Of a stretch of DNA of 64,000 bases, positions 45,130 to 54,352 are shown one piece after another. Both the position numbers and the translations under genes were made by a program. Position 1 is the stretch's first letter. Each line of letters begins with the position of its first letter. Origin of the DNA: Aliikangiella sp965214955 (GTDB lineage Bacteria; Pseudomonadota; Gammaproteobacteria; Enterobacterales; Kangiellaceae); NCBI GenBank assembly GCA_965214955.1, contig CBDCCU010000007.1:1-64000 (forward strand), in the 5' to 3' direction. The notes under the pieces are model-generated. The model saw only the letters and a program-made list of their open reading frames with translations. It searched no databases and was not told the DNA's origin.

Positions 45130-46497
45130 TTACTCGGTAAGCTTTTTCATCACACTTAAATAATCACTAATAATAGTTTTTTCATTGTGGTGTTTAGCTT
45201 GTTTAATTTGCCATTTTCCTGCAACCATCACATCATTAACCGGTAGGCTATTACAGGCAAATATTGCCGCATCTAAAATAAAACTATCTTCTTTTAGATA
45301 AATACTCGGATCATTTGCATTAAGCACTAGTAGGTCGGCTCGTTTTCCCACTCTAATTTCACCAACGTTTTGATCAATAACACTTGCTCCATTTTTAGCC
45401 GCCTGTGAGTAAAGATTTTGCCCAACCGATGGACAATCATCAGATACCAACACCGCTCTTTGATAAGAAGTTAACCGCTGCGCATATTCTAAAGTTCTTA
45501 ACTCATCGGCAACATTAACCGCAATATGAGAGTCCGAACCAATCGCCAAATGACCGCCCTGTGCTAAAAATGATTGGGTTGGGAAAATTCCATCGCCTAA
45601 ATTCGCCTCCGTGGTAGGGCAAATTCCAGCAACAGCTTTAGATAAAGCTAAATCCTTGGTTTCTTGCTCGGTTAAATGCGTCGCGTGTATAAGACACCAA
45701 TGTTCATCCATAACAAAATTATCAAGTAGCCATTCCACAGGTCTTTGTTGATAAAAGTTTAAACAATCATCCACTTCTTGAGTTTGTTCTGCAATATGAA
45801 TATGAATTGGCGCTTTAGCATTGTGGTTACGAATAAATGGTACAAGCGACTTTAATTGATTGTCACTAACGGCTCTTAGTGAATGCGGCGCAACACCAAT
45901 AGAAACTTGGTTATTACTTTGATAATTTTTAATCAGTTTATCAACAAGGTTAAAATAATCTTCCGTTTGATGGATAAAGCGGCCTTGAGCCTCACTTGGT
46001 TTTTGCTCTCCAAACCCTGCGTAAGTATATAAAACGGGTAAATGACAAATAGCAATACCAGCACTTTGTGCCGCATTAATCACTTGATGAGACATCTCAG
46101 CCCTATCATCATAAAACTGCCCGCTTTTTTGATGATGCAAATAATGAAATTCTGCCACACTGGTATAGCCTGCCTTTAACATTTCATAGTATAAAAATTT
46201 GGCAACTTTATGCGCATCATCGGGTGACATTTTTTCCACAAAACGATACATAATATCGCGCCAACTCCAAAAGCTATCGGCTTGATTGGCTCGATATTCA
46301 GAAAACCCAGCAAATGCTCGTTGAAAGGCATGAGAGTGACAATTAACCATTCCGGGTATTACAGATCCTTGTGCTTTTTCTGCCTTAGCGTCATAACCAT
46401 CGGTAATAGCGCTAATAATACCTAACTCATCAATATGAATAGTTTTATCAACCTGCCACTGGTTCCCAACTAAAACCTTTTCAGCGTATAATTTCAC
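45130..46497 (-). CDS. hutF: Formimidoylglutamate deiminase HutF
   Basis: Deiminates N-formimino-L-glutamate to N-formylglutamate in the five-step histidine pathway. The 455-residue amidohydrolase has PGMVNCHSHAFQRAFAGFSEYR, FWSWRDIMYRF, VAPHSLRAVS, HIHIAEQTQEVDDC, LIHATHLTEQE, GICPTTEANLGDGIFP and AIGSDSHIAVN, all typical of HutF. Divergent from hutI with a 114-nt shared promoter region. hutG, hutH and hutU are not in the window. Confidence 0.95.
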   Translation of the reverse strand: MKLYAEKVLVGNQWQVDKTIHIDELGIISAITDGYDAKAEKAQGSVIPGMVNCHSHAFQRAFAGFSEYRANQADSFWSWRDIMYRFVEKMSPDDAHKVAKFLYYEMLKAGYTSVAEFHYLHHQKSGQFYDDRAEMSHQVINAAQSAGIAICHLPVLYTYAGFGEQKPSEAQGRFIHQTEDYFNLVDKLIKNYQSNNQVSIGVAPHSLRAVSDNQLKSLVPFIRNHNAKAPIHIHIAEQTQEVDDCLNFYQQRPVEWLLDNFVMDEHWCLIHATHLTEQETKDLALSKAVAGICPTTEANLGDGIFPTQSFLAQGGHLAIGSDSHIAVNVADELRTLEYAQRLTSYQRAVLVSDDCPSVGQNLYSQAAKNGASVIDQNVGEIRVGKRADLLVLNANDPSIYLKEDSFILDAAIFACNSLPVNDVMVAGKWQIKQAKHHNEKTIISDYLSVMKKLTE

Positions 46498-46611
46498 TTA
46501 AAGCCACACTTTATAAAAAATAAATTGATTGTTGTCTATTTTAGCAATTGTATGCACACATTGATAACCGTTAAATAGAGAATTAATTCAACCAACATCA
46601 TTAGGTTTAGC

Positions 46612-47844
46612 ATGTCTCAAGTTTTTGATTTATTAGTTCATAATGTTCACGTTGCCACCATGAGTTCAAATGATGATTATGGTGTATTAAACGATGCTGC
46701 CATTGGCATAAACGACGGAAAAATAACCGCACTTATTGAAAATATTAATCAGCAATCAGGTCAAATAGAAACCAATGATGCGATTGATGGAAATGGCATG
46801 TGGGTGACACCTGGTCTTATTGATTGCCACACTCACCTAGTTTACGGTGGCAACCGAGCCAATGAATACGAAATGCGTTTAGAAGGCGCCAGCTATGAAG
46901 ACATTGCAAAAGCAGGTGGCGGTATTGTTTCAACCGTTACCGCCACACGAGAAACCAGCGAACAAGCTTTATTTGAATCGGCAACCAAACGATTAAGCTA
47001 TTTAATTGATGAAGGCGTTACCAGCATTGAAATTAAGTCGGGTTATGGTTTAGATCTAGCAACCGAGCAAAAAATGTTAAAGGTAGCAAAAGAAATTGAA
47101 CAATATGCGCCAGTAGAAGTGAGCAAAACCTTTTTGGGCGCTCATGCCGTTCCTAAAGAATATAAAGATAATCCCGATGCTTATATTGATTTAGTGTGTA
47201 ATGAAATGATGCCAAAATTACACCAGCAAGGTTTAATCGATTGTGTTGATGCTTTTTGTGAAAATATTGGGTTTAACCTAAAACAAACCAAACAGGTTTT
47301 TGATAAAGCCGCAGAACTTGGTTTGCCAGTTAAACTTCATGCAGAGCAACTGTCCGATTTAGGCGGCTCAAAGCTAGCCAGCGAATACCAAGCTTGGTCG
47401 GTTGATCATTTAGAATTTTTAAACCCAAAGGATATTCCATTACTGAAAGAGTCTAATACCGTAGCAACCCTATTGCCTGGCGCATTTTACTTTTTGGGTG
47501 AAACCAAACTGCCGCCTATTGACGCATTAAGAGCCAATCAAGTTCCTATTGCTATTGCTACCGACTCAAACCCTGGTAGCTCGCCCTGCACGTCTATTTT
47601 ATTAATGCTTAATATGGCAACAACATTGTTTAAATTAACCCCGCTAGAAGCACTGCAAGGAGTCACCATAAATGCGGCAAGAGCACTAAAAAGACAGCAA
47701 ACCATTGGCTCAATTGAACTTGGCAAACAAGCCGATTTAGTTTTATGGGATATTAATTCGCCAGCAGAGTTAAGTTATCGAATGGGTGGCAACCCTTGCC
47801 ACACCGTGATAAAAAAAGGCAACGTGGTTTTATCTAAATCGTAA
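46612..47844 (+). CDS. hutI: Imidazolonepropionase HutI
   Basis: Hydrolyses 4-imidazolone-5-propanoate to formiminoglutamate, the substrate of HutF. The 410-residue protein has TPGLIDCHTHLVYGGNRANE (HxH metal site), GGGIVSTVTATRE, EIKSGYGLDL, KTFLGAHAVP, VKLHAEQLSDLGG, VDHLEFL and ATDSNPGSSPCTSILLMLN. Full family length. Confidence 0.97.
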   Translation: MSQVFDLLVHNVHVATMSSNDDYGVLNDAAIGINDGKITALIENINQQSGQIETNDAIDGNGMWVTPGLIDCHTHLVYGGNRANEYEMRLEGASYEDIAKAGGGIVSTVTATRETSEQALFESATKRLSYLIDEGVTSIEIKSGYGLDLATEQKMLKVAKEIEQYAPVEVSKTFLGAHAVPKEYKDNPDAYIDLVCNEMMPKLHQQGLIDCVDAFCENIGFNLKQTKQVFDKAAELGLPVKLHAEQLSDLGGSKLASEYQAWSVDHLEFLNPKDIPLLKESNTVATLLPGAFYFLGETKLPPIDALRANQVPIAIATDSNPGSSPCTSILLMLNMATTLFKLTPLEALQGVTINAARALKRQQTIGSIELGKQADLVLWDINSPAELSYRMGGNPCHTVIKKGNVVLSKS

Positions 47845-47859
47845 CCAATCAATAAAATT

Positions 47860-47903
47860 AGCAACTAGCAACTAGCAACTAGCAACTAGCAACTAGCAAC
47901 TAG
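47860..47903. repeat. Six tandem copies of a 7-bp repeat at the DUF5916 gene stop
   Basis: AGCAACT x6 plus AG, filling the gap between the convergent ends of hutI and the DUF5916 gene. On the minus strand it reads TAGTTGC repeated, and the first TAG is the DUF5916 stop codon. Same unit and same placement as at 29550. Confidence 0.9.
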
Positions 47904-50173
47904 TATTGCCACATATAAGAGACTTTGGCAAAAATGGTTTTATCAAACGGTGTGAGCGATTGAATCTCATCATCTTCAACCGCATTGTCCGAGTAACCTA
48001 AATAAACCAGTGATTGCGGATTAATTTTATAAGAGTAAATCAGTTGTGTGCCAAAGGATTTATTAGTATTTAAAAAATCATTATCGGGATCGCTATCTTG
48101 GTTAACCTCATAAAGCGCAAGGTTTCTGTTGATACTAAATTCTTGTAGCGTTAATGAGAGTCTACTGCGATTATTAAATTGATAAGCCAACCTTAAATCA
48201 ACAACACTGGCATCAAATAACTCGCCATTATCTACGTCTAATTTTTGAGAAGTATAATTTAAGTTTACATTTAAATGACGACCAATCTGCCAACGCATAT
48301 AAGGTTCAAATAAGGTTATTTCTCCAAGTTGAGTATTAGCAAAATCAACTTGATCACCTAGCTGCATAAAATTACCAAAAGTAAAGTTCGACCATGGCTT
48401 AATTTCAAACCACATCATAAAAAAGCTTTCATCAAAATAAGTACCGTCAAAATACCTTTCTCTATCAACCACGCCAAAGTTGGTATTAAACTGCATAGGA
48501 CCTTGAAGATTAAAGTGTAACTCGTTTTCTTGCTCTAACAATTTGCCCGACTGATCTTCGGTTTTATCCCAGTCACCAAAAAAGCCCCAACGAGTCCACT
48601 TACTATCTTTGTCGCCAAACCAAGTATAATTGCCGCCTACAATGAGTTTTCTAAAATCAACTTGCCCAATAAATCCTGAATCAGCTCTAAAGTCATCACC
48701 AAAGTCTTGGTAAGTCGCTCTTAATGAATAGTTTTCTTCGTTATGGCGATAATTTAAAGATAAAGCAGAGTCACTTTGTTTGGCTTTTAAAATTTCTTCA
48801 TCATCATTATCAAATCGAATTTCATCAGGATTAGTGGTTTCTGAATGCATTAACTGATAAGTTAAAATATCTTTCTTAGTAAAATAATGTTTACCATCAA
48901 CGGAAAGCACTTGGTTTTTATAATCGGTTGCACTGCGGCTTGTTAGTAACACGCCAAGATTATCGTTATCGCCAATATCTCTTTGCCCCCGAGCAATAAA
49001 AACATCCGACTCTCGATCAAGGCTTTCAATATAAGAGCCTTGGCTTGATGGCACTAAAAAACTAGTATTTTCATCACTAGCAGCAATAACCCCCAATAAA
49101 TAACCATTGCTTTTACCCGTTACCTTTAAACCCACATCGGGATCAGCAATATTACGAGTATGAACTAAACGATTAGCCGTACTAAAATAATCTGCACCTT
49201 CAGTAAAAAATGGTCTCGATTCAGGAAAAAATAAGCTAAAAGTAGTGTTCACATCAAGCTGACCAGCATCGGCTTCAACTTGTGAAAAGTCAGGATTAAC
49301 CGTAGCATTTAAGATCCAGTTGTCAGTTACTGCCCAGCGAAAATCAACTCCAACTTCAGTTTCGTCATTAGTTTCCCAAGTAGATATAGGGTTGAGATCT
49401 CGTCTTTCATTATTTAAGTAAGTAAAGGTAGGTGTAATATCTAAATTGGTTTCATCACTGGTTAAATTGGGCATTCCAGTCACTTTACTAATTTGGCATA
49501 AAAAGCAGTCAAGCTCTCGATTACTTTTAGAATCTTGAATATTCATTCGAGAATCTCGCGGATATTTACGAATAAACTGAATCCCCCATTTTTGCTCCGC
49601 TAATCCCGCAGGAAATCTTAACGCGCGATACGGTATTGCCATTTCCACGATAAACCCTTCACTGGTTACCTGCCCTGCACTATCCCAAACCGCATCCCAA
49701 GAACCATCTTCATTACCTAAGCTATCATCAATGGTTAAGTCACCTTGCGAACCTAATGGGTTAACAAAAAACTCAAAACCACGCCTTTCATCATTAAAAG
49801 TATCTAAAACAACACCGACAAAGTCATCTTGAAAAATTCCATCTCTATCACGAATAAAGGCACGTATTTTTTCAGGCTCAGGATCATCCGCAACAAAAGC
49901 AAAGTAAATTTGTTTACCATCTTCCATCATATAAGCGGTGGTTTTAACAGACGCTTGAATGCTATCACCAGGATGAGTTTCATAGTTAAGCATTACCTTC
50001 GATGCTTTATCCCATTCGTTTGGGTTGATTTGTCCATCAATAATGGGGGCTTTAATTATGCGAGGAATTTTATATTCTTGTTTTTCGGTTTGCTGGCTTT
50101 TTGCTATCAATAAAGTTGAGTTTGATAAAAACACAAGACCAACGAAAATTATTTTTTGAATTAATTTACTCAA
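47900..50173 (-). CDS. DUF5916 outer-membrane protein with N-terminal CBM9-like domain
   Basis: 757 residues with a signal peptide (IIFVGLVFLSNSTLLIAKS). The carbohydrate-binding family 9-like domain spans about 38-225 (IIKAPIIDGQINPNEWDKA, YFAFVADDPEPEKIRAF, RDGIFQDDFVGVVLDTFND, EMAIPYRALRFP). The rest is DUF5916 beta-barrel: VNPDFSQVEADAGQLDVNTT and FFPESRPFFTEGADYF are signature segments, and the end VSYMWQY is aromatic, as in outer-membrane barrels. Function is not established for the family. Convergent with hutI and divergent from the next operon. Confidence 0.85.
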   Translation of the reverse strand: MSKLIQKIIFVGLVFLSNSTLLIAKSQQTEKQEYKIPRIIKAPIIDGQINPNEWDKASKVMLNYETHPGDSIQASVKTTAYMMEDGKQIYFAFVADDPEPEKIRAFIRDRDGIFQDDFVGVVLDTFNDERRGFEFFVNPLGSQGDLTIDDSLGNEDGSWDAVWDSAGQVTSEGFIVEMAIPYRALRFPAGLAEQKWGIQFIRKYPRDSRMNIQDSKSNRELDCFLCQISKVTGMPNLTSDETNLDITPTFTYLNNERRDLNPISTWETNDETEVGVDFRWAVTDNWILNATVNPDFSQVEADAGQLDVNTTFSLFFPESRPFFTEGADYFSTANRLVHTRNIADPDVGLKVTGKSNGYLLGVIAASDENTSFLVPSSQGSYIESLDRESDVFIARGQRDIGDNDNLGVLLTSRSATDYKNQVLSVDGKHYFTKKDILTYQLMHSETTNPDEIRFDNDDEEILKAKQSDSALSLNYRHNEENYSLRATYQDFGDDFRADSGFIGQVDFRKLIVGGNYTWFGDKDSKWTRWGFFGDWDKTEDQSGKLLEQENELHFNLQGPMQFNTNFGVVDRERYFDGTYFDESFFMMWFEIKPWSNFTFGNFMQLGDQVDFANTQLGEITLFEPYMRWQIGRHLNVNLNYTSQKLDVDNGELFDASVVDLRLAYQFNNRSRLSLTLQEFSINRNLALYEVNQDSDPDNDFLNTNKSFGTQLIYSYKINPQSLVYLGYSDNAVEDDEIQSLTPFDKTIFAKVSYMWQY

Positions 50174-50455
50174 TTTTATTATATCCCTAGTTTTTTGTTT
50201 GACACCCGTTGTCCTTTAGGAGCAATCCGTAGACTGGGTATATTGATTTAATAGTAAAGTCGCTATTGTTGCTAATAAAGTTTGTAAGAAAATAAATTGT
50301 TACATTTACAGCGGCAGACAAAATATCGCTCAATTTCAACCGATTATCAGAAACTCATCACAATCTATACAAACTCTAATTTCCTAGTGAAACAAATTAG
50401 TTGTCTAAGACTCTTTGGCCTACAGAAACTAACCTAGCACTCAACTGGAGTAAGT

Positions 50456-51340
50456 ATGTTAAATTTTAGGGCTCAAAAAAACTTAAGATCATCCATTCAG
50501 ACACAGACAAAAAAACCAATCAAACAAGTAGTTAACCTTTCTGCTTTAACATTAGGGCTACTATTTAGCTCACAAGCTTTTTCTGGAGCTTGGGTACCAG
50601 AAGCTGGATCGGGTTATAACAAATTTGGATACTCCGACTATAATGCCGATGAGTTTTTTGGTAATGATGACTCTCTAATTGAGTTTTCTGGTGTTAATTA
50701 CTCTTTTTATGGTGAGTATGGCTTAGCAAAAGATATTGCCGTTTTTGGAACGATCCTTTATCAAGACGTAGAACAAATCAATGCCGAAGGACAATTCTCT
50801 GAGTCGAGCGGACTTGGTGATGCCGAAATTGGTCTTCGTTTTCAATGGCAAGCCGAACCCTTCGTGGTATCAACATCTATATTGGCAAAGCTTCCCTACC
50901 TTTACGATGAAAACGATTCCCTACCCAGAGGCAACGGTCAAGAAGATTTAGAATTTAGAGTGCTCATCGGTAAAAGCCTAAACGAATATGGTTACTTTGG
51001 AGTAGAAGCAGGTTACCGATACCGAGCAGATTCGCCGTCAGATGAATACCGATACTTAATTGAATACGGCTTTAACGTTAGTGAAAATTTTTACCTGCGC
51101 ACCAAGGTAGATTCTACAATTAGCGCAGGCAATGCCGACTTTATCAACAATAACTCTAACCTATCAATTAATCCAGAATTTGACCTAACCAAAGCCGAAC
51201 TAACCGCAGGCTGGACCTTTGGTGATAGCAGTGCAAAAGGAGACAAATGGGGATTAGAACTCACTTATCGTCAAGATGTTAGTGGCGATAACACCTTAGA
51301 AGGTGATGGCTTTGAAATTGGTATAACCCGCGTATTTTAA
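50456..51340 (+). CDS. Outer-membrane beta-barrel protein, first gene of the arsenosugar-like operon
   Basis: 294 residues with an extended signal peptide (basic n-region, then LSALTLGLLFSSQAFSG). The mature part is rich in alternating aromatic/polar strands (YSFYGEYGLAKDIAVFGTILY, FFGVEAGYRYRAD-like, WGLELTYRQDV) and ends in Phe (GITRVF), the usual signal for BAM-mediated insertion. It resembles barrel proteins of the MetA-pathway/phenol-degradation-like group, with no assignable substrate. TGGAGTAAGT precedes the ATG. The next gene starts 18 nt later on the same strand. Possibly a channel for export or uptake of the operon's product; that is inference. Confidence 0.7.
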   Translation: MLNFRAQKNLRSSIQTQTKKPIKQVVNLSALTLGLLFSSQAFSGAWVPEAGSGYNKFGYSDYNADEFFGNDDSLIEFSGVNYSFYGEYGLAKDIAVFGTILYQDVEQINAEGQFSESSGLGDAEIGLRFQWQAEPFVVSTSILAKLPYLYDENDSLPRGNGQEDLEFRVLIGKSLNEYGYFGVEAGYRYRADSPSDEYRYLIEYGFNVSENFYLRTKVDSTISAGNADFINNNSNLSINPEFDLTKAELTAGWTFGDSSAKGDKWGLELTYRQDVSGDNTLEGDGFEIGITRVF

Positions 51341-51358
51341 ATCATAGAGACAATCATT

Positions 51359-52906
51359 ATGTTGCTATTTAGTTATGCGCTATTGGCGCTGCATTTTTTA
51401 TTGCTCATAGTATTGTGTTTATTTGGAATGCACAGACTATCTATGGTATTTCGCTGGATAAAGCATCGAAAAAAAACGGCAAACCCAGTTAAACATTTTG
51501 CCGAGTTGCCCAGTGTTACGGTGCAGATCCCGTTATTCAATGAGCGCTTAGTCGCTCAAAGAATTGTAGATACCGTGGTAAAAATTGACTACCCACAAGA
51601 TAAACTGCAAATTCAAATTGTTGATGATTCAACCGATGAAACCCGCGACATTATTGCCCTTGCTGTAAAGCAATACTCCGCTCAAGGCATTAACATTCAG
51701 CATGTTCATCGCACTAATCGACAAGGCTATAAAGCGGGTGCTTTAAAAGAAGCTATGGAAACCGCTACAGGTGAATTTATTGCCATTTTTGACGCCGATT
51801 TTGTTCCAACACCATCGATCATTAAAGACACTATCCATCACTTTAACAATGATAAAGTGGCGATGGTTCAGTTTAGGTGGGAGCATCTTAATCGCTTTGA
51901 CAGCCGCCTTACCGAAACCCAAGCAATGATGCTGGACTCTCACTTTTCTTTAGAGCAGCAGGTGCGCTATGGCAGTGATGTTTTATTCAACTTTAATGGC
52001 ACCGCTGGGATCTGGCGCACTAAAGCAATTATTGACGCGGGACACTGGAGTGCTGACACACTAACCGAAGATCTCGATCTAAGTTATCGCGCCCAATTAA
52101 AAGGCTGGAAGCTAGTTTATCTAAATGATGTAGTATGCCCTGGTGAACTACCTGCCGACATGAATGCTTTTAAAAGCCAGCAACATCGCTGGGCAAAAGG
52201 CGGCATTCAAGTAATGCTTAAAATGCTTAAAAAGGTTTGGCGCTCCCCTTTATCTTTAACTCACAAACTAGAATCAACCTTTCATTTATCCAATAACCTC
52301 GCTTATTTTGTGATGCTTTTAGATACTATCTTCTTGTTGATCCCAAGCTTAATTATCCGTGATATATATGAAATTCAGCATATTTTATGGCTTGATGTGC
52401 CCTTACTGTTTTTATCCTCTGGCGGGCATTTAATTTATTTCTTTTTTGGACAAGTAGCGTTGGGTCATTCAAAGCTTAGGGCATTTTTTAATATGCCAAG
52501 AGTGCTGCTTTTGGGTATTCAACTGGCTTTTAATAACGCAAAAGCTGCGGTTGAAGCACTAGCAGGTCATCAAAGTGAATTTGTTAGAACCCCAAAAAGT
52601 GGAGCTTTAGAATCGAATAAAACAGTAAGTAACTCCAATTTAACCAAGCAAGAGCAAAGCAAAACTAACAACTCAGCATCAACCAATACAATCACCAATA
52701 GTTTTAGCAAAAAGATTTATCAAGCAGTATCCCCTACAGGTGGTGGCATTGAGCTATTGTTAGGAATCATCTATTCGGTTGTTTTTGTATGGGGCATCAA
52801 TCATCAACTTTGGCTAATGCTGCCTTTTGTACTTTTGCTTGTTGTTGGCTTTTTAACCACTGCGGTCAATACACTAAGCATTCAATTTAAAGCCAGTCGG
52901 AGATAA
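51359..52906 (+). CDS. Membrane glycosyltransferase family 2 (cellulose-synthase-like)
   Basis: 515 residues. TM at about 2-25; cytoplasmic GT2 domain with the D,D,D,QxxRW set: DDSTDE near 88, DADFVP near 145, TEDLDLSYRA near 235 and QQHRWAKGG near 270. Then come several TM helices (AYFVMLLDTIFLLIPSLII, GGHLIYFFFGQVAL), a polar Ser/Asn/Lys-rich insert at about 415-450, and two final TM helices. This layout is that of processive or lipid-directed GT2 enzymes (glucomannan/cellulose synthase, ceramide glucosyltransferase). Its stop is 2 nt before the next ATG. Substrate unknown; context suggests transfer of a sugar onto a lipid or onto the operon product. Confidence 0.85.
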   Translation: MLLFSYALLALHFLLLIVLCLFGMHRLSMVFRWIKHRKKTANPVKHFAELPSVTVQIPLFNERLVAQRIVDTVVKIDYPQDKLQIQIVDDSTDETRDIIALAVKQYSAQGINIQHVHRTNRQGYKAGALKEAMETATGEFIAIFDADFVPTPSIIKDTIHHFNNDKVAMVQFRWEHLNRFDSRLTETQAMMLDSHFSLEQQVRYGSDVLFNFNGTAGIWRTKAIIDAGHWSADTLTEDLDLSYRAQLKGWKLVYLNDVVCPGELPADMNAFKSQQHRWAKGGIQVMLKMLKKVWRSPLSLTHKLESTFHLSNNLAYFVMLLDTIFLLIPSLIIRDIYEIQHILWLDVPLLFLSSGGHLIYFFFGQVALGHSKLRAFFNMPRVLLLGIQLAFNNAKAAVEALAGHQSEFVRTPKSGALESNKTVSNSNLTKQEQSKTNNSASTNTITNSFSKKIYQAVSPTGGGIELLLGIIYSVVFVWGINHQLWLMLPFVLLLVVGFLTTAVNTLSIQFKASRR

Positions 52907-52908
52907 AA

Positions 52909-54327
52909 ATGCCCTTATCTCTAAACCAACTTAATAAACCGATCATTCATAAAGCCAGCATATTATTTGCTTTACCAGTAGTATTGATCAGTTTTTTTAT
53001 TAGCCGTGTGCATCAAAGCGAAAGCAGTGTTAGCGCAAGCAATTTAGGTTGGTTAACCATTTTTCAGTTTGCTGCTTTAACTATTGTTATGCTAACTGCT
53101 TGGTGGAGTGCACCAAAGATTAAAAAGTCTTTTTGTTTTAATTTTTGGAGCCAGTCAAACCCGCTACACAAGCAACATCCATTTATCAAAATCCGTTTAT
53201 TACTGGCTGTCGGAGTTATTCTTCGGCTAGTTTTAATACCAATCGACTCGTATACATCAAACGATGTCGCTCGCTATATGTTTGACGGTAAAATTGCCAT
53301 TTCGGGGCTCGATCCCTATCAGGTTAATCATAATGCTCCAGAGCTAGCAGAGTTAAAAGCTAAGTGGCAACCCCCTGAAGAACATGCAAAGTACCCAACG
53401 CTTTACCCGCCTTTAGCGCTAAGCCTATTTGCATTAAGTGCAAGTTTCGGCGCTGATAATGCGGCACTGGTATGGAAATTAATAACCACCCTAGCCTCTA
53501 TAGCAACCCTTGGCATACTCACTTTAATGCTTAGAGATCTAAAAAAACTGCATCATCTATCTTTAGTTGCATTATCACCATTATTAATTTTAGAAGCAGG
53601 AGTGGGCATTCATCTCGATGCCGTTTCAACCTTGTTAATCGCGTTTGCTTTGTTTAGTTTTTTAAAACATAAACACTTTTTTACCGGATTATTTATTGGG
53701 CTTGGTGTACTCACCAAAATACTGCCTTTAATGCTAATGCTACCTTTGTTTTTTGGGGTAAAAAAAATTAAACCCGCATTAACACTGGCAACTTCTATGG
53801 TTTTAACCGTTGCAGTGGGCTACGGCATTATTTTGGCCTTAGGTTTTATTCCCGTTGGTAGTATTGTCACCCTGTTTGAAAAATGGCGATTTGGCTCACC
53901 ATTATTTAGTTTCTTAAGCTCAATCACAAGCGGCAAGCTACTTTTAGCTTCAATGTTATTTTTTATAATCTCAGCAGCCAGCATTATTTTTATTAAAACC
54001 CTAAAACTTAAACAAAAAATCACCGTTACCAGCCCTTTATTAGTTTGGAGCATGGCAATTATTCTATTAATTAGCCCCGTGGTATTTCCATGGTATTTAA
54101 TGCCTTTGGTGCCCTTGGTTGTGTTAAATCCGCGCCCTTTTATGCTCACTTGGATAAGTTTAATGCCATTAACTTACGAAGTGCTTGGCGAGTTTGCCGC
54201 CAACGGTAGCTGGATGCCAGCCAACTGGCCCTTAATGGTTGTAACAATATCAGCATTTGTTGCTCTTTACTTCGAGTTGCGTCAATCCAAGTTGGAGCAA
54301 CAAAACTCAAATTATCAGTTAACTTAA
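52909..54327 (+). CDS. Polytopic GT-C-type glycosyltransferase (GT87/mannosyltransferase-like)
   Basis: 472 residues with about ten TM helices. The periplasmic first-loop motif IDSYTSNDVARYMFDGKIAISGLDPYQVNH contains the acidic residues expected of a GT-C catalytic loop. AKYPTLYPPLALSLFAL (the YPP motif), LLILEAGVGIHLDAVSTLLI and GVLTKILPLMLMLPLFF are typical of GT87/DUF2029-like polyprenyl-phosphate-sugar-dependent enzymes. The family acts on the outer face of the inner membrane using lipid-linked sugars. 25 nt before the next gene. Acceptor unknown. Confidence 0.8.
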   Translation: MPLSLNQLNKPIIHKASILFALPVVLISFFISRVHQSESSVSASNLGWLTIFQFAALTIVMLTAWWSAPKIKKSFCFNFWSQSNPLHKQHPFIKIRLLLAVGVILRLVLIPIDSYTSNDVARYMFDGKIAISGLDPYQVNHNAPELAELKAKWQPPEEHAKYPTLYPPLALSLFALSASFGADNAALVWKLITTLASIATLGILTLMLRDLKKLHHLSLVALSPLLILEAGVGIHLDAVSTLLIAFALFSFLKHKHFFTGLFIGLGVLTKILPLMLMLPLFFGVKKIKPALTLATSMVLTVAVGYGIILALGFIPVGSIVTLFEKWRFGSPLFSFLSSITSGKLLLASMLFFIISAASIIFIKTLKLKQKITVTSPLLVWSMAIILLISPVVFPWYLMPLVPLVVLNPRPFMLTWISLMPLTYEVLGEFAANGSWMPANWPLMVVTISAFVALYFELRQSKLEQQNSNYQLT

Positions 54328-54352
54328 GCTCATTTACCACAGGCAGTAAAAT

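Noticed and set aside
47860..47903. Short regular repeats as a CRISPR array
   Set aside because: The 7-bp unit is directly tandem with no spacers; it is a simple repeat and no cas genes are nearby.
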